A DNA stretch of 16,188 nt from SIG402 sp045639045 (GCA_045639045.1 JAZUCI010000168.1:1-16188); one strand, 5' to 3'. Shown: positions 8,510 through 15,489, counted from the stretch's first letter. Translations and numbers: made by a program. The notes: a model not told the origin generated them from the sequence alone.

Positions 8510-8680
8510 GAAGAATAATTCCAGTAGGTAAGGCTACCGCTTGGGATATGGGTTGCTGCCGAATAAATGTGGAGACACGCTTATTACGGTCAACAGGCTC
8601 GGTCGATTCAAGGCCCAGCTTAATGCAACTACACCGCCCAGCGAAGCTAAAGCTTGGATGGTGTTATACGCGTGTATTTT
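8510..8680 (+). promoter_or_regulatory. M-box (ykoK) magnesium riboswitch
   Basis: The conserved M-box core is readable in order: GTAGGTAAGGCTACC near 8524, GGTTGCTGCCGAATAAATGT near 8551, ACACGC near 8575, GGTCAACAGG near 8588, TTAATGCAACTACA near 8620 and AGCGAAGCTAAAGCTTGG near 8640. These align by eye with the B. subtilis mgtE leader. Mg2+ binding should compact the aptamer and allow the terminator directly downstream. A candidate antiterminator is visible: AGCTTGG (8651-8657), in the aptamer's 3' part, is fully complementary to CCAAGCT (8687-8693), which overlaps the 5' arm of the terminator, so the two pairings exclude each other. Boundaries are approximate because the outer P1 helix is poorly conserved here and I could not define it. 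The downstream Mg2+ channel gene fits the ligand. Confidence 0.95.
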
Positions 8681-8681
8681 A

Positions 8682-8713
8682 CCCTACCAAGCTATCTTGG
8701 TGGGGTTTTCTTT
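8682..8713 (+). terminator. Intrinsic terminator, expression platform of the M-box
   Basis: CCCTACCAAG (8682-8691) pairs with CTTGGTGGGG (8696-8705), a 10-bp stem with one U:G wobble and a CTAT loop, followed by TTTTCTTT. It lies between the aptamer and mgtE, so Mg2+-bound aptamer should stop transcription here. Its 5' arm is also the target of the candidate antiterminator. Confidence 0.9.
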
Positions 8714-8741
8714 ATAAATTCACTTAAGGAGATGCGCTTTT

Positions 8742-8822
8742 ATGGAAGAAGGCAGTCATAGTTTGCAAAGCACCAGCTTGCCGCACCGAAGCACCGGGAA
8801 GCGCGTAACCTTAAACGTTTAG
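8742..8822 (+). CDS. 26-codon leader ORF upstream of mgtE (putative)
   Basis: An ATG at 8742-8744 preceded by AAGGAG (8726-8731, 10 bases away) opens 26 codons ending in TAG at 8820-8822. The product would start MEEGSHSL and end RVTLNV: hydrophilic, Ser/Thr-rich, with no membrane segment. It begins after the M-box terminator, so it is transcribed only when the riboswitch lets polymerase through, and it ends 59 bp before mgtE. It lies over segments that could pair with the region in front of the mgtE ribosome-binding site, so its translation could affect mgtE translation. That role is inferred. Enterobacterial mgtA and mgtC also have short leader ORFs (mgtL, mgtM, mgtP), but no sequence relation is visible. 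The ORF may simply be fortuitous within a structured leader; a good SD is the main argument for it. Confidence 0.45.
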   Translation: MEEGSHSLQSTSLPHRSTGKRVTLNV

Positions 8823-8877
8823 CGTTTCCCATACGTAGCCTAGACGCGCAAGCCTTCCAACTTAAATTAGGAGGCTA
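8745..8877 (+). promoter_or_regulatory. Second structured leader segment before mgtE (putative)
   Basis: About 130 nt between the M-box terminator and mgtE contain several complementary segments: GAAGGC (8748-8753) with GCCTTC (8852-8857); GCTTGC (8776-8781) with GCAAGC (8848-8853); GGGAAGCG (8796-8803) with CGTTTCCC (8823-8830, one G:U); GCGCGT (8801-8806) with ACGCGC (8844-8849); and TAGCCT (8836-8841) with AGGCTA (8872-8877). The last pairing would cover part of the mgtE Shine-Dalgarno AGGAGG (8869-8874). Several pairings exclude each other, as in a switch. I do not recognise it as a known riboswitch class, and no folding was computed. Confidence 0.4.
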
Positions 8878-8881
8878 AAAT

Positions 8882-10276
8882 ATGGAATTTTTAGAAGAAA
8901 ACGAAAATTTAGTTGAAAAAATCACCGAATTAATCGTTGAAAAAAAGTATCAAACAATAAAAGAAATCCTTTCCGAAATGTTACCACCCGACATTGCGGA
9001 ACTTTTGCTTGAAATTCAACACGACGTAAACAAAGAAGACTTTCTTATCACCTTCCGACTTCTTTCCAAAGAAGCTGCGGCAGACGTCTTCGTTGAAATG
9101 GATAGCGACGCGCAAGAACTTTTAATTCAAGCGTTTAGCGATAAGGAATTGGAAGAAGTTTTAGAAAACATTTTCCTTGACGATACGGTTGACATTATTG
9201 AAGAAATGCCCGCAAACGTCGTTCGCAGAATTATGCGCCAATCCTCCCCCGAAATGAGGATCATGATTAACAAAATTCTAAAATACCCCGAAGATAGCGC
9301 GGGAAGCGTTATGACAATCGAGTACGTCAGCCTTCGGGAAACCATGACGGTTGCAGAAGCCTTTGCCCGAATTAGAAAGGTTGGCGTTGACAAAGAAACG
9401 GTTTATAACTGCTACGTTGTAGATAGCGGAAGCAAACTTTTAGGGCTTTGTACGGTAAAAAACCTACTTCTAGCCGACCAAAACACCCTTATTTCAGACC
9501 TTATGGAAACCAACGTCGTTTCCGTAAACACATTAACCGACAAAGAAGAAGCCGCCCAAACGCTTGGGAAATACGGCTTTATGGCCCTTCCCGTCCTTGA
9601 CCAAGAAGAACGGCTTGTCGGCATTATTACCTACGACGACGCAATTGAAGTTATTCAAGACGAAAACGAAGAAGACTTCCTTAAATTAGCAGGTACCTCC
9701 CCCACGGATACACCCTACTTAAAAACTTCGGTATGGAGCCTATTCAAAAATCGCGTTCCATGGCTTTTGATTTTAATGATTTCCGCAACCTTTACGGGGA
9801 TGATTATTAGCAATTACGAAACAACGCTTGCCGTATCCATAACCCTTACCGCTTGCATTCCCATGATTATGGGCACGGGCGGCAACGCGGGCAGCCAGGC
9901 TTCCGTTACCATAATTCGCAGTATCGCCCTTGGAGAAGTGGAGTTTAGGGACGTTTTAAAGGTTATTTGGAAAGAACTTCGCGTTTCTTTGCTACTTGGC
10001 GTAACGATTAGCGTTGCTTGTTTTGGCAAGCTCCTCCTAATCGACAAACTGTATACCGTAGACAACGGAATGTTAATCGCTTTCGTAATCTGCCTAACCA
10101 TGCTTGCCACCATAATTTTAGCAAAGCTCGTTGGATGCATCCTTCCCCTACTTGCAAAAGTTTGCCATTTAGACCCCGCCGTTGTAGCAAACCCCTTTAT
10201 TACCACCATCGTAGACGTTCTTTCCCTTTTGATTTATTGCTTTATCGCAATGCAACTGCTGTCAGGACTCGCTTAA
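8882..10276 (+). CDS. mgtE: Magnesium channel/transporter MgtE
   Basis: 464 aa, near the usual 450. The N-terminal helical MgtE-N domain (about 1-135) is highly acidic. Two CBS domains follow (about 140-265; YPEDSAGSVMTIEYV marks the entry to the first), forming the cytosolic Mg2+ sensor that closes the pore. The membrane domain begins near residue 285 with about five helices and contains the family signature GTGGNAGSQAS in the second helix and a conserved Asp in TTIVDVLSLL in the last, corresponding by motif to the pore Asp of Thermus MgtE. Function: homodimeric Mg2+-selective import at the cytoplasmic membrane. Expression should be Mg2+-repressed through the M-box, adding RNA-level control to the protein's own CBS gating. 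The start ATG follows AGGAGG at 7-base spacing. Single-gene unit, convergent with lysC. Confidence 0.97.
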   Translation: MEFLEENENLVEKITELIVEKKYQTIKEILSEMLPPDIAELLLEIQHDVNKEDFLITFRLLSKEAAADVFVEMDSDAQELLIQAFSDKELEEVLENIFLDDTVDIIEEMPANVVRRIMRQSSPEMRIMINKILKYPEDSAGSVMTIEYVSLRETMTVAEAFARIRKVGVDKETVYNCYVVDSGSKLLGLCTVKNLLLADQNTLISDLMETNVVSVNTLTDKEEAAQTLGKYGFMALPVLDQEERLVGIITYDDAIEVIQDENEEDFLKLAGTSPTDTPYLKTSVWSLFKNRVPWLLILMISATFTGMIISNYETTLAVSITLTACIPMIMGTGGNAGSQASVTIIRSIALGEVEFRDVLKVIWKELRVSLLLGVTISVACFGKLLLIDKLYTVDNGMLIAFVICLTMLATIILAKLVGCILPLLAKVCHLDPAVVANPFITTIVDVLSLLIYCFIAMQLLSGLA

Positions 10277-10288
10277 ATTCGAATTTAA
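10273..10288. repeat. 16-bp perfect palindrome at the mgtE stop codon
   Basis: TTAAATTC followed immediately by its reverse complement GAATTTAA. It includes the mgtE stop codon (TAA, 10274-10276). It might stabilise the mRNA 3' end as a hairpin, but an A/T-rich palindrome with no loop is weak and no function can be shown. Confidence 0.4.
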
Positions 10289-10302
10289 CAAACAAAAAGC
10301 CC

Positions 10303-10321
10303 GATTGGCGTTAACCCAATC
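10303..10321. terminator. Bidirectional terminator candidate between mgtE and lysC
   Basis: GATTGG (10303-10308) and CCAATC (10316-10321) form a 6-bp stem with a 7-nt loop between the two converging genes. On the plus strand CTTTTA follows after a few bases; on the minus strand GGGCTTTTTG follows. The T-runs on both sides support use in both directions, though the stem is short. Confidence 0.6.
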
Positions 10322-10340
10322 TGTCTTTTATCAACTAAAA

Positions 10341-11663
10341 TTAAAGGAAAAATTCTTCGTAAATTGCACGAATACAAGTTTCGTAATCATCATTAGAAAC
10401 ACCAATAATGATATTTAACTCGGAAGACCCTTGGTCAATCATACGAATATTTACGTTATTCCTTGCAAGCGCAGTAAACAATCTAGCCGCAGTACCAACC
10501 TTTTTAAACATACCGTGACCCACGGTTGCAACCAAAGCAATCTTATCAATAACCGAAATACTATCCGGCTGCACGGCGGAAGAAATTTCACGAACAATCG
10601 ATTCCAATTCTTCAGCGCTTCTACCCGTGGTATCCAAAATTACCGAAAGGGTGTCAATACCCGAGGGCATATGTTCGTACGGCATTTCATGATATTCTAA
10701 AACCGAAAGAATACGACGCGCAAATCCAAGCTGGGTATTCATCATAGATTTTGCAATTAAAATAACGCTGAAATTCTTTTTACCCGCAATCCCCGTTACC
10801 ACCTTACCGTTATGATATTCGCTATTGGGAACGATTAAAGTACCGGGGTTTTCGGGCTCAAAAGTATTACGAATATTGATAGGAATACCCGCTTTCTTTA
10901 CAGGGAAAATCGCATCCGCATGCAAAACGGAAGCCCCCATATACGAAAGTTCACGTAATTCCTTATAGGACAATTCTTCAATTTTTTGGGGAGCTTCTAC
11001 AATTCTAGGATCGGCAACTAAAAATCCGTTAACGTCCGTCCAGTTTTCATACAAATCCGCCGAAACACCGCGCGCAACGATAGATCCGGAAATATCACTA
11101 CCCCCACGGGAGAAGGTTGTAATTTCACCATTACGCTTAACACCGTAGAACCCGGGAATTACCGCGCCGTCGTACTTTCCAAGCACTTCTTTACACTTAT
11201 CGTTGGTGTATTCAGCATCAAAATTACCGTGTTTATCAAAATAAACGAATTCCGCCGCGTCTACGAAAGGTAAATCTACCACTTTTGCAAATAATTTTGC
11301 AGAAAGATATTCCCCGCGAGAAGCCGCGTAGTCCAACGTTTCGGTATGTTCGTTAATCCCCTTTTCCACAGCGTCTAATTCAGCTTTAACGTCCAAATCA
11401 ACGCCAAGTTCTTGGACCATTCTTTCAAAACGCTCCCTTACGTGATGGAACGCGTTTGCACACGAGCCGGTTTCTTTTGCTTCTTTATAACAAGCAATCA
11501 ACGCGTCCGTAACCTTCATAGGCTCAAACACGCTTTTACCGGGAGCAGAAACAACGATAAACCTTCTACGGTCGTCCGCTTTGATGATCGAAGCGCATTG
11601 CGCCACGGTTTTGGAATCCGCCATGGAAGTTCCACCAAATTTACATACAAACAATTTCTTCAT
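10341..11663 (-). CDS. lysC: Aspartokinase (monofunctional, with ACT domains)
   Basis: Phosphorylates aspartate to aspartyl-phosphate, the first step toward lysine, diaminopimelate, threonine and methionine. I start it at the ATG at 11661-11663 (440 aa), which has AAAGGTGG seven bases upstream and begins MKKLFVCKFGGTS, the family's N-terminus. The frame extends further upstream to 11711, but that extension would overlap the preceding gene and has no RBS. The kinase domain includes KFGGTS near the N-terminus and FSRGGSDISGS, a substrate and nucleotide-binding signature. Two ACT regulatory domains fill about 300-440, including VGHGMFKKVGTAARLFTAL and the terminal IDQGSSELNIIIGV. Length and layout resemble AK-III-type enzymes such as E. 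coli LysC and B. subtilis YclM; which amino acid inhibits it cannot be told by eye. Last gene of the operon, 22 bp after the DUF1015 gene. Confidence 0.95.
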   Translation of the reverse strand: MKKLFVCKFGGTSMADSKTVAQCASIIKADDRRRFIVVSAPGKSVFEPMKVTDALIACYKEAKETGSCANAFHHVRERFERMVQELGVDLDVKAELDAVEKGINEHTETLDYAASRGEYLSAKLFAKVVDLPFVDAAEFVYFDKHGNFDAEYTNDKCKEVLGKYDGAVIPGFYGVKRNGEITTFSRGGSDISGSIVARGVSADLYENWTDVNGFLVADPRIVEAPQKIEELSYKELRELSYMGASVLHADAIFPVKKAGIPINIRNTFEPENPGTLIVPNSEYHNGKVVTGIAGKKNFSVILIAKSMMNTQLGFARRILSVLEYHEMPYEHMPSGIDTLSVILDTTGRSAEELESIVREISSAVQPDSISVIDKIALVATVGHGMFKKVGTAARLFTALARNNVNIRMIDQGSSELNIIIGVSNDDYETCIRAIYEEFFL

Positions 11664-11685
11664 AATAACGCCACCTTTATATCCG

Positions 11686-12921
11686 TCATTTGTTATTTTT
11701 ACTCGAAACAATCATTTTTGCTTCAAGATAATACCGTTTTTCAACTGCCTCGCCCATAGAGAACGTCTTTTTAGGCAAGTTTCCATGTTTCGCCACCCCA
11801 ACAAACAAGTCACCCTTGTCCATTTTAGGAAGAACGAACGCCACACCGCCACATTGCTTTGCCAAACGCACAACGTCGCTTTCACCGTGTACGTAATCCA
11901 CTTTTCCGCCGTATTTTTGAATGTAGGCGGCAATTTTTTCATCCAACAAGCGAATAGAGCCAGCCAAATCTCCAGAAAGCTCCACCGAAAAATCCCCTTC
12001 TTCCGTAATCATGCGATAAGAAGATTCTCCCACGGAAAACTCCTTGATAAAATTACGCGCATCAACCCCAACAACCAGTCTATGGATGGGCTCAAAACAC
12101 AATCCTTCGTCGTAAATATTTTCCAACTCGCATAAGGCAAAACGCGCAGGATGATTTTCCCTTTCCTCCACAGAAAGCGTGGGCTTTAACATATCCCAAC
12201 AAGTTTTTGCCGTTGCCAAGGAATGGTTCCCGTCCCCCACGGCAAATAAAAAGGCATTTTCCGCCCCGTATTTTTCTTTCATACGCGCGGGCGTAATCAA
12301 ATCATACAGTTTGCCGATTACGTTTTCCGTTTCGGGAATTAAATATCCACGGATGTGCCCGCCACCTGCCATCAAATCAAAATCGTACAACTTCTCATAC
12401 TGCCCCCTATTTTCATACAAGGCCTCGATTACGCTACGCTTTTCATCATCCATTAAAAGCAAAATGTGGGGCAATTCTACGGGCGATCCTTTCCGAATAA
12501 TTACGCGGGGCGGAATCCGTTCAGCAATCGTTGCCTCCGTCGCGCGAATCATCGCCAAGTCTTCCTTGTGGAAGGAGTACGCTTCTAAATCCACACACAA
12601 GAGCAACCCCAATCGCTTTTCCGCATAGGGCGTGGTTCGCTCAATCAAAACAAAGCCTTTCGTTTCTTTGCCAAGAACTCCGCTTTCTAAATACTTGTTT
12701 GCCGTTGCGCCAATTTCTTGAATTCTTTTTTCGTCATTATCCCCCAAATACACTTCGGGAAAAATTAAACGCAAGGTGCTAGGCGATTCCCCAACTTCAC
12801 TTTCCACCTTTTCCCAATAATCCGGCTGTGAAGTAAATTGATCGCACGCGATTACCGCCCACTTTTTCAAATCAACACCTTGCGGCAACATAAATTCAGG
12901 TACTTTAACTACGTTTTTCAT
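11686..12921 (-). CDS. DUF1015 family protein, function unknown
   Basis: 411 aa soluble protein with no signal peptide or membrane helix. I recognise the DUF1015 (COG4198) pattern from the N-terminal VPEFMLPQGVDLKKWAVIAC, the FPEVYLGD segment, RTTPYAEKRLGLLLCVDLEA, and the motif FAVGDGNHSLATAK in the second half. The last motif resembles the DGHHR-type nucleotide-binding loop of ParB/SerK-like proteins, which makes a small-molecule kinase role conceivable; that is inference. In other clostridia I recall this family near serine biosynthesis genes; here it sits between the cdaA region and lysC, again next to amino-acid metabolism. The start ATG (12919-12921) has AAAGGTGG at 6-base spacing, and that RBS overlaps the stop codon of the small upstream gene, suggesting coupled translation. 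Confidence 0.85.
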   Translation of the reverse strand: MKNVVKVPEFMLPQGVDLKKWAVIACDQFTSQPDYWEKVESEVGESPSTLRLIFPEVYLGDNDEKRIQEIGATANKYLESGVLGKETKGFVLIERTTPYAEKRLGLLLCVDLEAYSFHKEDLAMIRATEATIAERIPPRVIIRKGSPVELPHILLLMDDEKRSVIEALYENRGQYEKLYDFDLMAGGGHIRGYLIPETENVIGKLYDLITPARMKEKYGAENAFLFAVGDGNHSLATAKTCWDMLKPTLSVEERENHPARFALCELENIYDEGLCFEPIHRLVVGVDARNFIKEFSVGESSYRMITEEGDFSVELSGDLAGSIRLLDEKIAAYIQKYGGKVDYVHGESDVVRLAKQCGGVAFVLPKMDKGDLFVGVAKHGNLPKKTFSMGEAVEKRYYLEAKMIVSSKNNK

Positions 12922-12933
12922 AAGTTTCCACCT

Positions 12934-13047
12934 TTATAAATAAATCACAACGAAAGTTAACAAAGTTAAGATAATAGACGCAATTTTCAATTCGACATTC
13001 TTAACGAATATAGATTTAAGTGCGCTTTTGATTTTTTTACTCGTCAT
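12934..13047 (-). CDS. 37-aa single-helix membrane peptide, CdaR (YbbR) anchor-like
   Basis: Small ORF of 37 codons. The ATG (13045-13047) overlaps the end of cdaA by 11 bp in another frame and follows AAAGGAG at about 7-base spacing; the TAA (12934-12936) runs into the RBS of the DUF1015 gene. A basic N-terminal half (five Lys in the first 16 residues) precedes one hydrophobic helix, KIASIILTLLTFVVIYL (residues 21-37), where the protein ends. Charge distribution predicts the N-terminus inside. In many Firmicutes cdaA is followed by cdaR (ybbR), whose N-terminus is a short basic stretch and a helix of the form LKI..LL.A..LY; this peptide matches that anchor in pattern and place but lacks all extracytoplasmic YbbR repeats. 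It is either a remnant or a minimal CdaA partner. Kept as a gene because of RBS, overlap and position; homology is inferred. Confidence 0.75.
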   Translation of the reverse strand: MTSKKIKSALKSIFVKNVELKIASIILTLLTFVVIYL

Positions 13048-13837
13048 TTTTATTCTCCTTTCCTTTGCCGTACATATTGCGATAATATTCCACCAAAATG
13101 GAGCGAAGGCTTTCAGTATCCAAATACCGACTAAACTCCCCTTTTCTTGCCATAGAAATAATCCCCGACTCTTCCGAAACGATAATTGAAATTACGTCTA
13201 CCGTTTCGGTAATCCCAATCCCCGCGCGGTGACGAGTACCAAGTTCTTGCGGCAAATTCAATTCCTGCGATAAAGGCAAGAAACACCCAGCAGATTCAAT
13301 CGTAATCCCGCGAACAATCATTGCCCCATCGTGTAAAGGCGTGTTTGGGAAAAAGATACTTTCAATTAATTGCGAAGTTACGTCACTGTTAATCGTCGTA
13401 CCACTTTCGGTAATAGAATTAGGAACGGGCGCCGTAGCAAGAATAATTAAAGCCCCAACGTCCTGCTTGGACATATTTTGCACCGCGCGGATAATTTCGT
13501 TAATACTACGTTCAATTTGCCTATCGTGAATTTTCTGCTCGTGATTGCGAGAAATCATTTTACCGCTCCAAAGCATACGTTTAATTTCCAAAGAAAAAAC
13601 GGGGGCAATTAAAAGCACAAAGAACGCAGGAACAAGCAAAACCCAAGCGCCGCCGTACCCACCAACCAAAACGATGCAAGATGCAACAACAAGCGCTAAA
13701 GCGTAAATCCAGACAATAATTCGCGCGTTATTTGATTTTAAGAAAGCAAAAACCGCATACGTTAACAAAAACGCAAGAAGCAAAACGAATGCGTCAAATA
13801 CTTCAACATTAGCAAAAATTTCTTTAATCTTACCCAC
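13037..13837 (-). CDS. cdaA: Diadenylate cyclase CdaA (c-di-AMP synthase)
   Basis: 266 aa, typical for CdaA. Three N-terminal membrane helices (about residues 13-33, 38-58 and 62-82) are followed by a cytosolic DAC domain that joins two ATP into c-di-AMP, a second messenger controlling K+ and osmolyte balance and cell-wall integrity. Catalytic motifs are intact: LHDGAMIV with Asp170-Gly-Ala, GTRHRAGIGITE with Arg202-His-Arg204, and SEESG (221-225). The stretch before DGA, ILATAPVPNSITESG (about 132-146), is less conserved than in Listeria or Bacillus CdaA. The start is GTG (13835-13837), seven bases after AGGAGG; the gene follows holA by 18 bp. Unlike the common cdaA-cdaR-glmM order, what follows is a 37-codon anchor-like gene and then a DUF1015 gene. 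Confidence 0.97.
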   Translation of the reverse strand: MGKIKEIFANVEVFDAFVLLLAFLLTYAVFAFLKSNNARIIVWIYALALVVASCIVLVGGYGGAWVLLVPAFFVLLIAPVFSLEIKRMLWSGKMISRNHEQKIHDRQIERSINEIIRAVQNMSKQDVGALIILATAPVPNSITESGTTINSDVTSQLIESIFFPNTPLHDGAMIVRGITIESAGCFLPLSQELNLPQELGTRHRAGIGITETVDVISIIVSEESGIISMARKGEFSRYLDTESLRSILVEYYRNMYGKGKENKNDE

Positions 13838-13855
13838 AAAAGTCCCTCCTTTTCA

Positions 13856-14824
13856 CTAAACCGAAAGGATATAATATATACAATCGTACAAAATCCCGTC
13901 GGCAACAAGCCCGCCGGATTTCATTTTATTATCACAGTCACACAGTTTATCGCAAATATTTTTCAAACTTCTTTTAGAAAATTTACTTGCCGCCTGCCTG
14001 CTTTTCTTAACCGCATAGGCGCTTTTAACCCCTAACTCCGCAGTAAGCTCCGCATCCGTTTTTTGAGATAAAGAAACATGCAGCATACGGCGAAAAGCAT
14101 TGTAAATAGCAACGAAAATCATTTGCGGTTTTTCATTGTTGGCAATTAGAGCTTCCAAAATCCGCAAAGAATTTTCCGCATCCTTTTTTGATAGCGCATC
14201 CGTCAAATCAAAAACTTGCATTTCAACGTCGCGATGCACCAAATTTTCCACGTCCTCTTTCGTTATATTGCGCGAATCCAAAGAAAACGCCGTCAATTTC
14301 TCCACTTCTTGAAAAAGGCGAGTCATACTCCCCGCGCACGACTCCGCAAGAAGGGCCGCCGCAGTTGAGGACAAAGAAGCCCCCACCCTCTCCAATTTTT
14401 TTTGCGCGTAATACGCCAAATAGGAATCCGATTCCCTTGCGCAGTCCACCGCAAAAAAGTAAGAATCGGAGGCAATAACCTCGCAAGGTTTTTCGTTAAT
14501 CACCGCCAAAACTGCAAAATTTTGATTGGTTTTTGCAAATTGAGATATCGGGCTTTTTAAATATTCTTTAGCGGTTGGGTAATACTCTTTTAAAATAACC
14601 AACCGCTGCTTATTCAAAAAAGGCGGGGTGTTTAATACGGACGCAAGCGCCTCAATCGAAACGGTTTTTGCATCAAAAACATCAAAATCAATACCGTCCA
14701 TCGTCAAAATACGATTTCTTAGAACTTTAACCGCATCTTCACGAAAAAAATCTTCCTCGCCGTAAAAGAATAACGCCGTGGCAGACTGATCTAAATCTTT
14801 CTTAACAAAATCAACGTAACGCAC
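13856..14824 (-). CDS. holA: DNA polymerase III delta subunit HolA
   Basis: 322 aa, slightly shorter than E. coli HolA (343) and Bacillus YqeN. Delta is the clamp-loader subunit that opens the beta sliding clamp. The N-terminal part has ATALFFYGEEDFFREDA, the usual opening of the delta AAA+-like fold, which lacks a working P-loop; the middle has ENLVHRDVEMQVFDLTDAL; the C-terminal collar domain has MIFVAIYNAFRRML and a basic VKKSRQAASKFSKRSL segment. The start is GTG (14822-14824), 2 bp after the comEA-like stop, with GGGGG at 7-base spacing, so translation is probably coupled. In Bacillus the gene also lies near the comE operon, which supports both assignments. Confidence 0.93.
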   Translation of the reverse strand: MRYVDFVKKDLDQSATALFFYGEEDFFREDAVKVLRNRILTMDGIDFDVFDAKTVSIEALASVLNTPPFLNKQRLVILKEYYPTAKEYLKSPISQFAKTNQNFAVLAVINEKPCEVIASDSYFFAVDCARESDSYLAYYAQKKLERVGASLSSTAAALLAESCAGSMTRLFQEVEKLTAFSLDSRNITKEDVENLVHRDVEMQVFDLTDALSKKDAENSLRILEALIANNEKPQMIFVAIYNAFRRMLHVSLSQKTDAELTAELGVKSAYAVKKSRQAASKFSKRSLKNICDKLCDCDNKMKSGGLVADGILYDCIYYILSV

Positions 14825-14826
14825 GG

Positions 14827-15450
14827 TTATTCCCCCAAATCCAAAACAAACAAGTTTTCAAAACCTTTTGGCACGCAATACAAATTAGCGTATACGAGCT
14901 TATATTGATTTTCGGTTAAAATCCCCTTTTCTAACAGCTGTTGCTTCGCGGTAAAATCGCCGTTTGCTAGGCGATAATTCAAAATATTTTGAACGGAAAC
15001 TTGATTTAACCCCAAAGAAATAAGTTGGGATTCGGTAACAGAATTTAAACAAAATACGTCTATCGCATTGGTTGGAGGGAAATAAAAAGCCGCATAGTAC
15101 TCACTCCCCACCGCCACGGATTCGGACTTGAAAAATTTTTTAGAAGGCGTTAATTTAGCATGTAAATAATAGTTTTGGGAAAAGGAAGCGCCAGACAATG
15201 CCGCCAAATCCGAAACTTTCGTGGAGTTGTTTTTTACGACGTAAAACCCTTCGTTTGGAATTGCGCCGTACGCGTAAACGTAAAAACAAGAAGGTGACAA
15301 TTCCCCACCCTTAGAAAGACGATTAGAAACACGCCAAAAATACATCAAATTAACAACGAGTAAAATAACGAATATGCCAATAAATGCAAAAATTGCCCCA
15401 GCGCATAAAAATCGGGAACTATTGGAATTTTTCACACTTTGATTTAGCAA
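14827..15450 (-). CDS. ComEA-like membrane-anchored SLBB/helix-hairpin-helix protein
   Basis: 207 aa. One membrane helix (about residues 15-38, GAIFAFIGIFVILLVVNL) is followed by an SLBB-like segment, VYAYGAIPNEGFYVV through DLAALSGA (about 58-90), and then a ComEA-type helix-hairpin-helix region (about 128-190: NAIDVFCLNSVTESQLISL, then ILNYRLANGDF, then LLEKGIL). This is the domain order of the competence DNA receptor ComEA. The hairpin is unusual: the PGIG expected between the helices reads LGLNQVS, so DNA binding may be weakened. comEC, the channel gene usual between comEA and holA, is missing here. The start is probably TTG (15448-15450), preceded by GAGGAAGG; it is the first gene after the operon promoter. 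I withhold the symbol because the domain is degenerate and a DNA-uptake role is not shown. Confidence 0.75.
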   Translation of the reverse strand: MLNQSVKNSNSSRFLCAGAIFAFIGIFVILLVVNLMYFWRVSNRLSKGGELSPSCFYVYAYGAIPNEGFYVVKNNSTKVSDLAALSGASFSQNYYLHAKLTPSKKFFKSESVAVGSEYYAAFYFPPTNAIDVFCLNSVTESQLISLGLNQVSVQNILNYRLANGDFTAKQQLLEKGILTENQYKLVYANLYCVPKGFENLFVLDLGE

Positions 15451-15489
15451 TTTAACCTTCCTCTACAATAATTTTAACGCAAATTTCCA

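Noticed and set aside
8724..8881. Second known riboswitch (NiCo, ydaO, yybP-ykoY or guanidine class) before mgtE
   Set aside because: I compared the sequence by eye with the conserved cores I know and found no match; reported only as an unclassified structured segment.
9814..10209. 131-codon minus-strand frame opposite mgtE
   Set aside because: Longest opposite-strand frame, but it covers the conserved MgtE membrane domain, whose motifs are clear on the plus strand; no RBS or recognisable domain.
11664..11711. Sixteen-codon N-terminal extension of lysC
   Set aside because: Would overlap the end of the DUF1015 gene, has no RBS, and aspartokinases begin at the KFGGTS region as with the ATG at 11663.
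11581..12135. 184-codon plus-strand frame opposite lysC/DUF1015 junction
   Set aside because: No ribosome-binding site or recognisable motif; spans the boundary of two genes well supported on the other strand.
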